DNA of 64,000 bases, taken from positions 62,001 through 126,000 of the forward strand of contig CANQOF010000004.1 of NCBI GenBank assembly GCA_947625405.1, in the 5' to 3' direction. The stretch's first letter is position 1, and the number at the start of each line of letters is the position of its first letter. This DNA comes from an uncultured Atopobiaceae bacterium (lineage in GTDB: Bacteria; Actinomycetota; Coriobacteriia; Coriobacteriales; Atopobiaceae). The notes beneath the pieces were generated by a model. That model saw only the letters and a list, made by a program, of their open reading frames with translations. It was not told the origin of the DNA and did not search any database. A program made the position numbers and the translations under genes. Shown one piece after another: positions 32,770-41,903 of this stretch.

Positions 32770-33801
32770 ATGATCAACACCGGCGCCTATCCCACCTACA
32801 CCGTCTTCCTCGCGGTCGCCGTCTCGGCGATCGTCGTCATGGCGCTCATGCCGTTCTTCATCAAGCTCATGCGCCACCGTGGCATGGGACAGCAGGTGAG
32901 GGCGGATGGTCCGGGCACGCATCTCGTGAAGCAGGGCACGCCCACCATGGGCGGCGCGATCATCATCGCCTCCGTGCTCATCACCGTGGCCATCTTCGCC
33001 CGCTGGACGCCGGCACTCATCCTCGGCGTGCTCGTGCTCGTGGCCTGCGCGCTCCTCGGGCTCGCGGATGACATCGAGAGCGTCTCGCACGGCCGCTCGC
33101 TCGGTCTCACCCCCTCGCAGAAGATGGTGAGCCTCACGCTCATCTCCATCGTCTTCTGCCTGCTCGCGGTGAACTGGGCGGGTCGCTCGCCGGTGGTCGC
33201 CTTCCCGGGAGGCTTCTCGATCGACCTCGGCGTGCTCACCACGGAAATCCCGATGGGCGAGGGGAGCTTCCAGATCCCCTGGCTCTACGTCTTCTTCGTC
33301 TTCTTGCTCGTGGCGGGCCTCTCGAACGCGGTGAACCTCACCGACGGCCTCGATGGTCTTGCGGGAGGCACGGTCTTCGTCGTCATGGTCTTCATGGCGA
33401 TGGTGGCCTACGCGGAAAACGAGCTCTCGCTCGCGATCCTCGCCGCGGCCATTGCGGGAAGTTGCGTGGGCTTCATCTGGTATAACTGCTATCCCGCGCA
33501 GATCTTCATGGGCGACACGGGCTCGCTTGCCCTCGGCGGCGCCTTCGCGGCGCTCGCGATCCTCACGAAGACCGAGGTCACCTCCCTCATCATGGGCGCC
33601 CTCTTCATCGCCGAGGCGCTCTCGGTGATCATCCAGGTCTTCTGGTTCAAGCGCACCGGCACCCGCGTCTTCCTCATGGCGCCGCTCCACCACCACTTCG
33701 AGAAGCGCGGGTGGTCGGAGACGACGGTCGTCATTCGCTTTTGGATCGTGTCGGCGGCGTTTTCCACGTTGGGATTCGCCCTCTTCTTCCAGATGGGTTG
33801 A
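32770..33801 (+). CDS. mraY: Phospho-N-acetylmuramoyl-pentapeptide transferase
   Basis: A polytopic membrane enzyme of 343 residues that makes lipid I from UDP-MurNAc-pentapeptide and undecaprenyl phosphate. It shows about ten helices and the signatures KQGTPTMGG, LADDIESV, NAVNLTDGLDGLAGG and FMGDTGSLALGG, plus APLHHHFEKRGWSE near the end. Two bases separate it from murF. Confidence 0.96.
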   Translation: MINTGAYPTYTVFLAVAVSAIVVMALMPFFIKLMRHRGMGQQVRADGPGTHLVKQGTPTMGGAIIIASVLITVAIFARWTPALILGVLVLVACALLGLADDIESVSHGRSLGLTPSQKMVSLTLISIVFCLLAVNWAGRSPVVAFPGGFSIDLGVLTTEIPMGEGSFQIPWLYVFFVFLLVAGLSNAVNLTDGLDGLAGGTVFVVMVFMAMVAYAENELSLAILAAAIAGSCVGFIWYNCYPAQIFMGDTGSLALGGAFAALAILTKTEVTSLIMGALFIAEALSVIIQVFWFKRTGTRVFLMAPLHHHFEKRGWSETTVVIRFWIVSAAFSTLGFALFFQMG

Positions 33802-33807
33802 TTCCCC

Positions 33808-35208
33808 ATGGCTGAGCTCTCCACATCCTCCACGCGCCTTGGCGACGTCTGCGTCCTCGGACTTGGCGTGACGGGCCAGGCGCTCCTCGAGTACCTCGTC
33901 CGCGCTAAGGCAGCGGGGCGCGTGGGGCGCCTCGTGGCCTTCGGGCGCGCGAAGGATGATCAGCTGGACGCCCTCGAAGCCCGCTTCAAAGGCGCGTGCG
34001 AGATCATGGCGACTGAAGAGGTCGAGGGCTCCTTCGACCTCGCGATCGCGAGCCCGGGCATCTCGGTGTTCTCGCCGTTCTTTGTCTCTGCAAGAGAAGC
34101 CGCCGTCGAGGTGATCGGCGAGCCGGAATTCGCGTTTCGCGAGAGCCCCGAGCGGTGGATCTCCATCACGGGCACCAACGGCAAGACCACCACGACGACC
34201 CTCGTCGCGGCGCTCCTTCGCGCCTCGGGCCTCGGCGCGAAGGCGCTGGGAAACATAGGGGACGCGCTCATCAGCGCCGTGGCCACGCGAGCGGACGAAT
34301 GGTTCTGCACGGAGCTCTCGAGCTACCAGCTCGCGACCACGCGCCTCTTGCACCCGCGCGTGGCGATCCTCTTGAACGTGACCCCCGACCACCTCTCCTG
34401 GCATAGGTCGCTCGAGCACTACGAGGCGTCGAAGATGCGCGAGTTCGCGAACCTCGAACCCTGCGATCTCGCCATCCTCGTGGTCGACGACGAGGCCTGC
34501 GCGCGCCAGGCGTCCGCGCTCGAGCAGCGCGGGGTGCGCGTGTGTCGCGTCTCCGCTTCCGCGCGACCCATTGGAAAGGACGCGGCGTGGGTGGCGGACG
34601 GCATCCTCACGGTGGAGCTCGGGGGCGAGCGTTTCGAGCTCGGACGCGCCGAGGATCTCCACATCAAGGGCCCCCACAACCACACGAACGCCCTCGCCGC
34701 CGCAACGGCCGCCCTCTTCGTGGGCGCGAGCGCGGAGGCGCTTCGCGGTGCCCTCGCCGCCTTCGAGCCGCTTGCGCATCGCGTGGAGCCGGTGGGCTCG
34801 AGCGATGGCATCACCTACATCGACGATTCGAAGGCCACGAACACCGACGCCGTGGAGAAGGCCCTCGATGCGGCGCCTGAGGGCAAGACGATCATCCTCC
34901 TCGGCGGCACGGACAAGGGCACCGACCTCACGACCCTTTCCGAAAAGGTGGCGAAGGTCTGCAAGGCGGCCGTGTGCTATGGCGAGGCGGGCCCGAGGAT
35001 GAGGGCCGCGCTCGAGGCCGCGGGCTTCTCCCGCGCAAAGGGGGCCGCGCATCTCGCGGACGCCTTCGAGTGCGCGCGCGAGCTCGCCGATCGCGGCGAC
35101 ACGATCCTCCTCTCGCCCGCGTGCGCGAGCTTTGACGAATTCAGCGGCTTCGAGGAGCGCGGAGAGGTGTTCCAAGCCCTCGTGGCCGAGAAAGCGGGGA
35201 AGCGATGA
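33808..35208 (+). CDS. murD: UDP-N-acetylmuramoyl-L-alanine--D-glutamate ligase
   Basis: Mur ligase of 466 residues. The N-terminal Rossmann-like domain has VCVLGLGVTGQALLEYL, the P-loop is ITGTNGKTTTTTLVA, and LNVTPDHLSWH and YIDDSKATNTDAVEKAL mark the central and C-terminal domains. It adds D-Glu to UDP-MurNAc-L-Ala. Its stop overlaps the ftsW ATG (ATGA). Confidence 0.95.
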   Translation: MAELSTSSTRLGDVCVLGLGVTGQALLEYLVRAKAAGRVGRLVAFGRAKDDQLDALEARFKGACEIMATEEVEGSFDLAIASPGISVFSPFFVSAREAAVEVIGEPEFAFRESPERWISITGTNGKTTTTTLVAALLRASGLGAKALGNIGDALISAVATRADEWFCTELSSYQLATTRLLHPRVAILLNVTPDHLSWHRSLEHYEASKMREFANLEPCDLAILVVDDEACARQASALEQRGVRVCRVSASARPIGKDAAWVADGILTVELGGERFELGRAEDLHIKGPHNHTNALAAATAALFVGASAEALRGALAAFEPLAHRVEPVGSSDGITYIDDSKATNTDAVEKALDAAPEGKTIILLGGTDKGTDLTTLSEKVAKVCKAAVCYGEAGPRMRAALEAAGFSRAKGAAHLADAFECARELADRGDTILLSPACASFDEFSGFEERGEVFQALVAEKAGKR

Positions 35209-36656
35209 GCCACGCTTCGCGAACTGCCACGCACACGCGCCGAGCGCCGAAGCGCGCCGCCGCGAGGGGGCTCGAGGCCCAGGCCGCCCGCATCGCCGCG
35301 CCGCGTCTGTGGCTCGTCTCCGCGGTGTGCGCGCTCGTGGCACTTGGGGTCGTCATGGTCTACTCGGCCTCGTCGATCAAGGACCTCACCTCCGGCGGCA
35401 ACGCGCAGGCCGAGCTCATCTCCCAACTCGTCTTCACCATCGGGGGCGTCGTCGTCGCGGTGGTGGCCGCGCGGCTCGTGGATTACCGCTTCCTCCTCAA
35501 GAACAGCTTCTACTTCGTGTGCGGGGCGATCCTCCTCTTGGGCGCCGTGCTCGTGGGAGGCGTGGCCTCGCACGGAGCCACGCGGTGGATCTCGGTCATG
35601 GGCGTCTCCCTCCAACCCTCGGAGTTCGCGAAGATCTGCATCGTGCTTTGCCTCGCGCATGTGATGGCGAGGTTCCCGAAGAAGATCCGCTTCTACGAGC
35701 AGGAAGCGCGCATTGCGGGAGCCACTTGCATCCTCGCGCTCGCGCTCATCTTCATCCAGCCGGATAAGGGCACGGTCATGGTGTGCGCGATCGCGCTCTG
35801 GGTGATGATGGCGGCCGATGGCTACAGCCCCACGGCCCTCCTCATCGCCGCGGGCATCTTCATAGGCCTCTACCTTGCGTGGGCCCTTCGGGACGACTAT
35901 TCGCGCCAGCGCATCCTCTCGGTCCTCGATCCCTTTGCCGATGAGTACGGCGACGGCTACCAGTCGGTCCACGGGTTCTTCGCGTTCGCGTCGGGCGGCC
36001 TCTTCGGGCGTGGCCTCGGCATGGGCGTGCAAAAGTACGCGTATCTGCCCGAGGCCCATAACGACTTCATCCTCCCGGTGATCGGCGAGGAGCTGGGGCT
36101 CGTGGGCGTCCTCTTCGTCTTCGCGTGCTTCGGCGTGATTGCGTGGGCCGGCGTGCGCATCGCCGCGCAGGCAAACGACAAGGGCGGACGCCTGCTCGCC
36201 ATGGGCTGCGTGGGGCTCCTCCTCGGGCAGGCCACGCTGAACTTCGCCGGCGTCCTCGGCGTCGCGCCGCTCACGGGCAAGGCGGTGCCCTTCCTCTCCG
36301 CGGGCGGTTCGTCGATGCTCGCCTCCATGCTCATCGTCGGCCTCCTCGTAAACGTCTCCCTCAACACGACGCTTCCCGAGACCGTTCACGATCGCCGGAG
36401 GGCGAGGCTCGCCATCGCGGCGCGTGAGGAGGAGCGCGCGCCGCGATCCCCGCGCGCCGCTGAGCCCGCGGGACTCACCCTCATCAACGGCGGTTATGCG
36501 GATAAGTCGGCTCCTCGTAGAAGGAGCGCGTACACTTCGACTTCCCTCGCGTCGAATCGCGACCTCGCTCGTGGTGCGCGGCCTTCGAACGCGCACCTTC
36601 GCGACGTCTCGCGCCCGGCTCGCAGGAGTCGCTCGGCGCTTCGGCAAGGAGCGTGA
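35205..36656 (+). CDS. ftsW: Peptidoglycan glycosyltransferase FtsW
   Basis: SEDS-family septal glycan polymerase of 483 residues with about ten membrane helices. Recognisable blocks are GVVMVYSASSI, GVSLQPSEFAKICIV, QPDKGTVMV, and PFLSAGGSSMLASMLIVGLLVNVS. The N-terminus (35 residues) and C-terminus (about 95 residues) are basic and cytoplasmic. Its ATG overlaps the murD stop. It should work with FtsI. Confidence 0.94.
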   Translation: MSHASRTATHTRRAPKRAAARGLEAQAARIAAPRLWLVSAVCALVALGVVMVYSASSIKDLTSGGNAQAELISQLVFTIGGVVVAVVAARLVDYRFLLKNSFYFVCGAILLLGAVLVGGVASHGATRWISVMGVSLQPSEFAKICIVLCLAHVMARFPKKIRFYEQEARIAGATCILALALIFIQPDKGTVMVCAIALWVMMAADGYSPTALLIAAGIFIGLYLAWALRDDYSRQRILSVLDPFADEYGDGYQSVHGFFAFASGGLFGRGLGMGVQKYAYLPEAHNDFILPVIGEELGLVGVLFVFACFGVIAWAGVRIAAQANDKGGRLLAMGCVGLLLGQATLNFAGVLGVAPLTGKAVPFLSAGGSSMLASMLIVGLLVNVSLNTTLPETVHDRRRARLAIAAREEERAPRSPRAAEPAGLTLINGGYADKSAPRRRSAYTSTSLASNRDLARGARPSNAHLRDVSRPARRSRSALRQGA

Positions 36657-36659
36657 ACC

Positions 36660-37790
36660 ATGGCGCTGGTGGCCATTGCCGCAGGTGGCACGGCGGGACA
36701 CGTGAACCCCGCGCTCGCGCTCGCCGAGGAGCTCACGCGGCGCGGCGAGGACGTGCTCTTCTTCGGCCAATCGACCAAGCTCGAGGGACGCCTCGTGCCC
36801 GAGGCGGGCTTCGAGCTCGTGCCGCTCGTCGTTCGCGGCTTCGATCGCTCGAAGCCCTGGACGGCCGTATCCGCGGCGGCGAAGCTCATGAAGGCCAAGA
36901 GGGACGTGCGCGAGGTGATCTCCGCGCGCACGCCCGAGGTGGCGGTGGGCTTCGGCGCCTATGTGGAGGTGCCGCTCCTCTCCGAATGCGATCGCGCGGG
37001 CATCCCCACCGTCATCCACGAGCAAAACTCCGTGGTGGGGCTCGCCAACCGCATGATGGCGAAGAAGGCGCGAGAGGTCTGCATCTCGTTTCCGCAGGCG
37101 GAGGCGGGCTTCGAGGGCTCGCTCGGGCCCGAGACGAAACTCGTCTTCACGGGAAATCCCGTGCGTCGCTCCGTGATCGAGGGAAACGGCGCCCGGGCGC
37201 GCGAGAGCCGGGGCATTCCCGGCGACGCGGAGATCCTCGTCTGCTTCGGGGGATCCCTCGGCGCCGTCGCCCTCAACGAGGCGCTCGCGGAGCTGAAGAC
37301 CCGGCTCCTTTCCGTGGGGGGACTCCACGTCATCCACGCGACGGGCGCCGAGGGCTACGACGCCACCGCGGCGGCCCTTGCGCTCACGCCGGAGGAGGTC
37401 GAGCGCTGGCACCTCAGCGCCTACGTAAACGACATGGGCGACGTGCTCGCCGCGAGCGACCTTGCGCTGTGCCGCTCCGGGGCCTCGAGCGTCGCCGAGC
37501 TCGCGGCGGTCGCCCTTCCGTCGATCCTCGTGCCCTATCCCCACGCAACGGCCGACCACCAGCGCGTGAACGCCTCGTGGCTTGCCGACGCGGGCGCCGC
37601 GCGCATCGTCGACAACGACGACCTCCAGACCCCGGCCTTTGCGGACGAGCTCGTCGCGCTCCTTGAAGACGCGGACCAACGCGAGGCGATGGCCGAGGCG
37701 GCGCGCTCGCTCGGCTCCGCGAAAGCCGCCTCCCTCCTTGCCGACGAAGTGCTCTCCGCGGCTTCGCAGGCATGCCCCCGGCTACACTAA
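36660..37790 (+). CDS. murG: UDP-GlcNAc transferase making lipid II (MurG)
   Basis: GT28 glycosyltransferase of 376 residues at the inner membrane face. N-terminal loop IAAGGTAGHVNPALALAEEL, then VIHEQNSVVGLANRMMAKKA and FTGNPVRRSVI. The donor-binding C-domain has CFGGSLGAVALNEALAE and LALCRSGASSVAELAAVALPSILVPYPHATADHQ. Starts 3 bases after ftsW. A TACACT at 36531-36536 inside ftsW might be an internal promoter but lies in coding sequence. Confidence 0.95.
   Translation: MALVAIAAGGTAGHVNPALALAEELTRRGEDVLFFGQSTKLEGRLVPEAGFELVPLVVRGFDRSKPWTAVSAAAKLMKAKRDVREVISARTPEVAVGFGAYVEVPLLSECDRAGIPTVIHEQNSVVGLANRMMAKKAREVCISFPQAEAGFEGSLGPETKLVFTGNPVRRSVIEGNGARARESRGIPGDAEILVCFGGSLGAVALNEALAELKTRLLSVGGLHVIHATGAEGYDATAAALALTPEEVERWHLSAYVNDMGDVLAASDLALCRSGASSVAELAAVALPSILVPYPHATADHQRVNASWLADAGAARIVDNDDLQTPAFADELVALLEDADQREAMAEAARSLGSAKAASLLADEVLSAASQACPRLH
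37783..37788 (+). promoter_or_regulatory. Candidate internal -10 box before murC
   Basis: TACACT ends two bases before the last base of the murG stop codon and 65 bases before the murC ATG. It matches the -10 hexamer of pyrG, sepF and rnpB and could give extra expression of murC-ftsQ. No -35 box is clear. Confidence 0.3.
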
Positions 37791-37853
37791 TCGCGGATCC
37801 GATTTCGACTTCGAGGCGTCCCGATGGCGAGCGTATCGGGCGGAAGGGCTCAC

Positions 37854-39239
37854 ATGACGACCCCCAGCTTGGGCTTCACCAACGTGCACTTCATCGGCAT
37901 CGGCGGCGCGGGCATGAGCGGCATCGCGCTCGTGTTGCACGAACGCGGCTACCGCGTGAGCGGCTCGGACCTCAAGAGCTCCCGCTACGTGCGCGAGCTC
38001 ACGCGCGCGGGCATCCCCGTCACGATCGGCCACAGGGCCTCGACCATCGATGCCGTGGATCCCGACGTCGTGGTGATCTCCACGGCGATCCCCGACGACA
38101 ACCCCGAGCTCAGGGCCGCCCGGAAGAAGGGCATCGACGTGTGGCCGCGCGCGAAGATGCTCGCGGCCCTCTCGAAGGGCCAAAGGTCCGTCTGCGTGGC
38201 CGGCACGCATGGCAAGACCACCACTTCCTCGATGATCGCGGTCATGCTCGAGGGCCTTGGGCTCGATCCCTCCTTTTTGATCGGCGGGGTCGTGGAGGGC
38301 TACGGCACCAACGGAAAGAACGGTTCGGGAGAGCTCTTCGTGGCCGAGGCCGATGAATCCGACGAATCGTTCCTCTTGCTCCACCCGCAGGTGGCCGTGG
38401 TCACGAACATCGAGGCTGACCACCTCGACCACTACCATTCCTTAGAAGAGATCCACGAGGCGTTTCGCCAGTTCATGGCCCTTCCGGGCGCCGGCGGGAT
38501 GGCGATCGTCTGGGGCGAGGACACCGCCCTCGCCGCGCTTGCGAAGGAGAGCGGCACGCCGTCGAAGACCTACGGGCGCGGTGTCGAGTTCGACTACGTG
38601 GCCACGCTCGACGAGGATCCCAAGGTCGTGCACGTCACCACGCCCGCCGGAGCGCGCGTCACCGTGCGCATCGAGGCCAATCCCGGCGTCCACAACCTCC
38701 TGAACGCCACGGCCGCCATCGCCGTGGCCGACGTGCTCGGCCTCGATGTGGAGGCGGCGGCGCGCGCCCTTTCGAGCTTCAAGGGCGTGAAGCGGCGCTT
38801 CACGCCGGTGGGGCAGGCCGACGGCATCACGATCGTCGACGACTACGGCCACCATCCCACGGAGATCAAGGCCACGCTCTCCGCGGCGAAATCGCTCGGC
38901 TACGACCGCGTCGTCGTGCTCTTCCAGCCTCACCGCTACAGCCGCACCCAGGCCCTTGCGAAAGAGTTCGCGAGCGCCTTCGACGATGCGGACGAGCTCG
39001 TGGTGATGGACGTCTTCGCCGCGAGCGAGATGCCCATCCCCGGCGTTTCGGGCAAGACCGTGGCTGCCTCGGTGGCCGAGCACCGTCCGGGGATGGTGGT
39101 TTCCTACCTCCCAGACCGCAGGAAGCTCGCCGACGAGCTCGTGGAGAGGATTCGTCCGGGCGACCTCCTCATCACGATGGGTGCGGGCGACGTGACGATG
39201 GTCGGCCCCGAGGTCCTCGAGCGCCTCGAGACGCGGTAA
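37854..39239 (+). CDS. murC: UDP-N-acetylmuramate--L-alanine ligase
   Basis: Mur ligase of 461 residues. VHFIGIGGAGMSGIALVLHERG begins the nucleotide-binding domain, the P-loop is CVAGTHGKTTTSS, EADESDESFLLLHP and NIEADHLDHY lie in the central domain, and DDYGHHPTEIKATL opens the third domain. ATG 37854 has GGAAGGG upstream; a longer start at 37824 does not. In many genomes murB follows, but here ftsQ does. Confidence 0.95.
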   Translation: MTTPSLGFTNVHFIGIGGAGMSGIALVLHERGYRVSGSDLKSSRYVRELTRAGIPVTIGHRASTIDAVDPDVVVISTAIPDDNPELRAARKKGIDVWPRAKMLAALSKGQRSVCVAGTHGKTTTSSMIAVMLEGLGLDPSFLIGGVVEGYGTNGKNGSGELFVAEADESDESFLLLHPQVAVVTNIEADHLDHYHSLEEIHEAFRQFMALPGAGGMAIVWGEDTALAALAKESGTPSKTYGRGVEFDYVATLDEDPKVVHVTTPAGARVTVRIEANPGVHNLLNATAAIAVADVLGLDVEAAARALSSFKGVKRRFTPVGQADGITIVDDYGHHPTEIKATLSAAKSLGYDRVVVLFQPHRYSRTQALAKEFASAFDDADELVVMDVFAASEMPIPGVSGKTVAASVAEHRPGMVVSYLPDRRKLADELVERIRPGDLLITMGAGDVTMVGPEVLERLETR

Positions 39240-39257
39240 GCGCACGCGCCGAGCGTC

Positions 39258-40517
39258 GTGGCCAAGAAGAAGGCAACACCGAGGCAGTCGGGCATCGCGG
39301 GCTCGTCCACGCGGAGCGGCTCTCCCTCGCGCTCGAAGTCGGCGAGGCCCAAAGCCTCGAACGTTTCCAAGGCCCCTAAGGCGCCCAAGGCGGCGAAGCC
39401 GAAGGCGCCGAGGCGCGCCAAGCCCGAGAAGGTCTCGAAGGCCCCGCGGACGGCGAAGGCGCGGGCGCAGAAGGCGAGAGCGACTGAGCGCGTTCGAGCA
39501 AAGCAGGGTCACGAGCTTCCCAAGCGCACGCCCTCGCTCGGTGGCACGCCTCGCGCACCTGGCACTCGGCGATCTCGGGAGGCGATGCCCAGGGATGGGC
39601 GAGGCGAGACGCCCTCCCGGGAGGGAAGGGGCCGCTCGAGGCTACGCCTCGTCATCGGGACGATCGGGATCGCCCTCTTCGCCATCGTCGTGGGCGCCAT
39701 CGTGCTCTCCTTCACGCCGGTTCTGCAGGTGCGCTCGATCGAGGCCGCCTCGACGGCGCACATTCCCTCCTCAGACATCATTCGCCTTTCGCAGGTGGAC
39801 GTGGGGACGCCCCTCATCTCGCTCGATCGGGAGGCGATACGCTCACGGCTCATGGCAAACCCGTGGGTGGTGTCGGTGGACGCGACGTGGGGCATCGACG
39901 GGACGCTCCACATCGCGGTGAGCGAGCGGAGCCCCTACGCGCTCGTGGTGATGGGGAGCCAGAACATCGCGTGGTACCTTGCGGAAGATGGCGTATGGCT
40001 CGAGCCGTCGGACGTGAAGCCCTCGGGCGAGGTGTCCATGTTCGAGGCCGCGCTCGAGAAGAGCCGAGCCGAGGGACTCCTGTTGATCACCGATGTGCCG
40101 CAGACGGTGAACCCCGAGGCGGGTGCGAAGACGACCGACGCCTCGATCGAGGGCGTGCTCGCCTACCAGGAGGGGTTCTCTCCCGAGTTCGCCCAGCAGG
40201 TGGCCTACTACCGCGCGGAATCCGAATCCTCGCTCACCTGCGTGCTCATGAGCGGGGTCGAGATCTCCCTCGGCGCCCCTCGCGAAATCGAATCCAAGGA
40301 AGTGGTGATCCAAGCCCTCCTTGCGGAGTTCCCCAACCAGCTCACCTACATCAACGTGCGCGTGCCCTCGCGCCCCACGTATAGGAAGCTCGACAGCGAG
40401 AACGTGGCACCCGGAAGCGGCGTCTACGGCGAGGGGGACGAGACTTTTGGAGATGAGGGGGCGCCCGAGGAAGAGGAGCAGGGCGAAGACGAGGGTTCGT
40501 ACGAGGATGAGGGTTGA
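39258..40517 (+). CDS. ftsQ: FtsQ/DivIB division protein with long basic N-terminus
   Basis: A bitopic membrane protein of 419 residues. The cytoplasmic N-terminus (about 130 residues) is Lys/Ala/Pro/Arg-rich with repeated KAPKAPK-type units. A membrane helix (about 131-152) is followed by the POTRA domain (LQVRSIEAASTAHIPSSDIIRLSQVDVGTPLISLDREAI) and the FtsQ beta domain. The C-terminal 28 residues are acidic. GTG 39258 has no good ribosome-binding site. A later ATG at 39585 would remove most of the basic region, so the start is uncertain. It would stabilise FtsL/DivIC. Confidence 0.85.
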   Translation: MAKKKATPRQSGIAGSSTRSGSPSRSKSARPKASNVSKAPKAPKAAKPKAPRRAKPEKVSKAPRTAKARAQKARATERVRAKQGHELPKRTPSLGGTPRAPGTRRSREAMPRDGRGETPSREGRGRSRLRLVIGTIGIALFAIVVGAIVLSFTPVLQVRSIEAASTAHIPSSDIIRLSQVDVGTPLISLDREAIRSRLMANPWVVSVDATWGIDGTLHIAVSERSPYALVVMGSQNIAWYLAEDGVWLEPSDVKPSGEVSMFEAALEKSRAEGLLLITDVPQTVNPEAGAKTTDASIEGVLAYQEGFSPEFAQQVAYYRAESESSLTCVLMSGVEISLGAPREIESKEVVIQALLAEFPNQLTYINVRVPSRPTYRKLDSENVAPGSGVYGEGDETFGDEGAPEEEEQGEDEGSYEDEG

Positions 40518-40791
40518 GCCTTTTCGAGCCTGCGCGCCGTCGAGCAGAACCCTCAAGCGGTGGTCGAGAGTTTAAGGACCGTGTGGCTGAGCCTTTGACC
40601 TGCGATTATGCTATCCATCGAACCTTGCTTGACCACCCCTTGGGCTATGTGCGAAGATACCTCGATTTACGGTTGCCATCGGGTTCAACTTGAGAATTAC
40701 GGTTGGTTTCGACGGTTTCCGAACCATCAACGCGGGGCAGACGGCGCCCCGTCAAACGCGTGACGGAACGAGCCCGCCGGGAGGAGAAACG
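40518..40791 (+). promoter_or_regulatory. Regulatory gap upstream of ftsZ with 30-base-spaced repeats
   Basis: This 274-base gap is visibly more AT-rich than the surrounding genes. TTGACC occurs at 40595-40600 and 40629-40634, near TATGCT, TATCCA and GATACC sequences, but no pair has ideal spacing. TTACGGTTG occurs at 40667-40675 and again at 40697-40705, exactly 30 bases apart. It probably contains one or more ftsZ promoters; the exact boxes cannot be chosen by eye. Confidence 0.45.
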
Positions 40792-41895
40792 ATGGACACC
40801 ATGGCCCCCAACAACTACCTCGCCGTGATCAAGGTCGTGGGCGTAGGTGGTGGCGGCACGAACGCCATCAATCGCATGATCGACGAGGGGATCCGGGGCG
40901 TTGAGTTCGTTGCGGTGAACACCGATGCCCAGGCGCTCGCCCTCTCCGAGGCCGACCACCTCGTGCACATCGGCACGGACATCACCAAGGGTCTCGGCGC
41001 CGGCGCGAACCCCGAGGTGGGCTCGCAGGCCGCCGAGGAAAGCAGGGACGAGATCAAGGCCGCGCTCGCGGGCGCGGACATGGTCTTCATCACCGCGGGC
41101 GAGGGCGGTGGCACCGGTACGGGCGCCGCGCCCGTCGTGGCCCGCATCGCCAAGGACGACATCGGCGCCCTCACGGTGGCGGTCGTCACGAAGCCCTTCA
41201 CCTTCGAGGGCAAGACCCGCACCGCGCAGGCGGAGGCGGGCATCGAGGAGCTCCAAGACAACGTCGATACCCTCATCGTCATCCCGAACGATCGCCTCCT
41301 GGAGCTCTCCGAGAAGAAGACCACCATGCTCGAGGCCTTCCAGACGGCGGACGACGTGCTCTGCCAGGGCACCCAGGGCATCACCGACCTCATCACCGTC
41401 CCCGGCCTCATCAACCTCGACTTCGCGGACGTCTCCACGATCATGCGCGGGGCCGGCACGGCGATGATGGGCATCGGCGTCGCTTCGGGCGACAATCGCG
41501 CGGTGGACGCGGCGCAGGAGGCTATCTCGAGCCGACTCCTCGAGAGCTCGACCGACGGCGCGACGCGCGTCCTCCTCTCGATCGCCGGCAACAAGGACCT
41601 CGGCATCCAAGAGATCAACGACGCCGCCGACCTCGTGGCGGCCAACGTCGATCCCGAGGCGAACATCATCTTCGGCACGGTCGTGGATGAATCGCTGGGC
41701 GACCAGGTGCGCGTGACCGTGATCGCCACCGGCTTCGAGCGCAATCCGAATCCCCAGCCGTTCGTGAGCGGCTTCGGCATCCCAGAGCGCGCAGAGCGTC
41801 GTCGCACCACGCATGCCCCCGCGGCGCGTCGCGAGCCGGCGTCCTCCTCGAACGATTTCGAGATCCCCGACTTCCTCAGGCGTCCTCGCGTCTAG
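40792..41895 (+). CDS. ftsZ: Cell division GTPase FtsZ
   Basis: Tubulin-like GTPase of 367 residues that forms the Z ring. GTP-binding loop [18 protein letters not shown], tubulin signature [13 protein letters not shown], and the T7 region [14 protein letters not shown] variable linker leads to the C-terminal peptide [12 protein letters not shown], which would bind SepF. The ATG at 40792 follows GGGAGGAG; the longer frame from 40690 is non-coding in character. ftsA is absent nearby, as usual in Actinobacteria. Confidence 0.97.
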   Translation: MDTMAPNNYLAVIKVVGVGGGGTNAINRMIDEGIRGVEFVAVNTDAQALALSEADHLVHIGTDITKGLGAGANPEVGSQAAEESRDEIKAALAGADMVFITAGEGGGTGTGAAPVVARIAKDDIGALTVAVVTKPFTFEGKTRTAQAEAGIEELQDNVDTLIVIPNDRLLELSEKKTTMLEAFQTADDVLCQGTQGITDLITVPGLINLDFADVSTIMRGAGTAMMGIGVASGDNRAVDAAQEAISSRLLESSTDGATRVLLSIAGNKDLGIQEINDAADLVAANVDPEANIIFGTVVDESLGDQVRVTVIATGFERNPNPQPFVSGFGIPERAERRRTTHAPAARREPASSSNDFEIPDFLRRPRV

Positions 41896-41903
41896 GGCGA
41901 AGC

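Noticed and set aside
32443-35343. Minus-strand frame of 966 codons across murF, mraY and murD
   Set aside because: Antisense shadow of three clearly identified cell-wall genes; low-complexity translation without motifs. The same applies to the 900-codon frame at 34977-37679.
36531-36536. TACACT inside the ftsW coding end as a murG promoter
   Set aside because: It lies in coding sequence 129 bases from murG and no other promoter element supports it.
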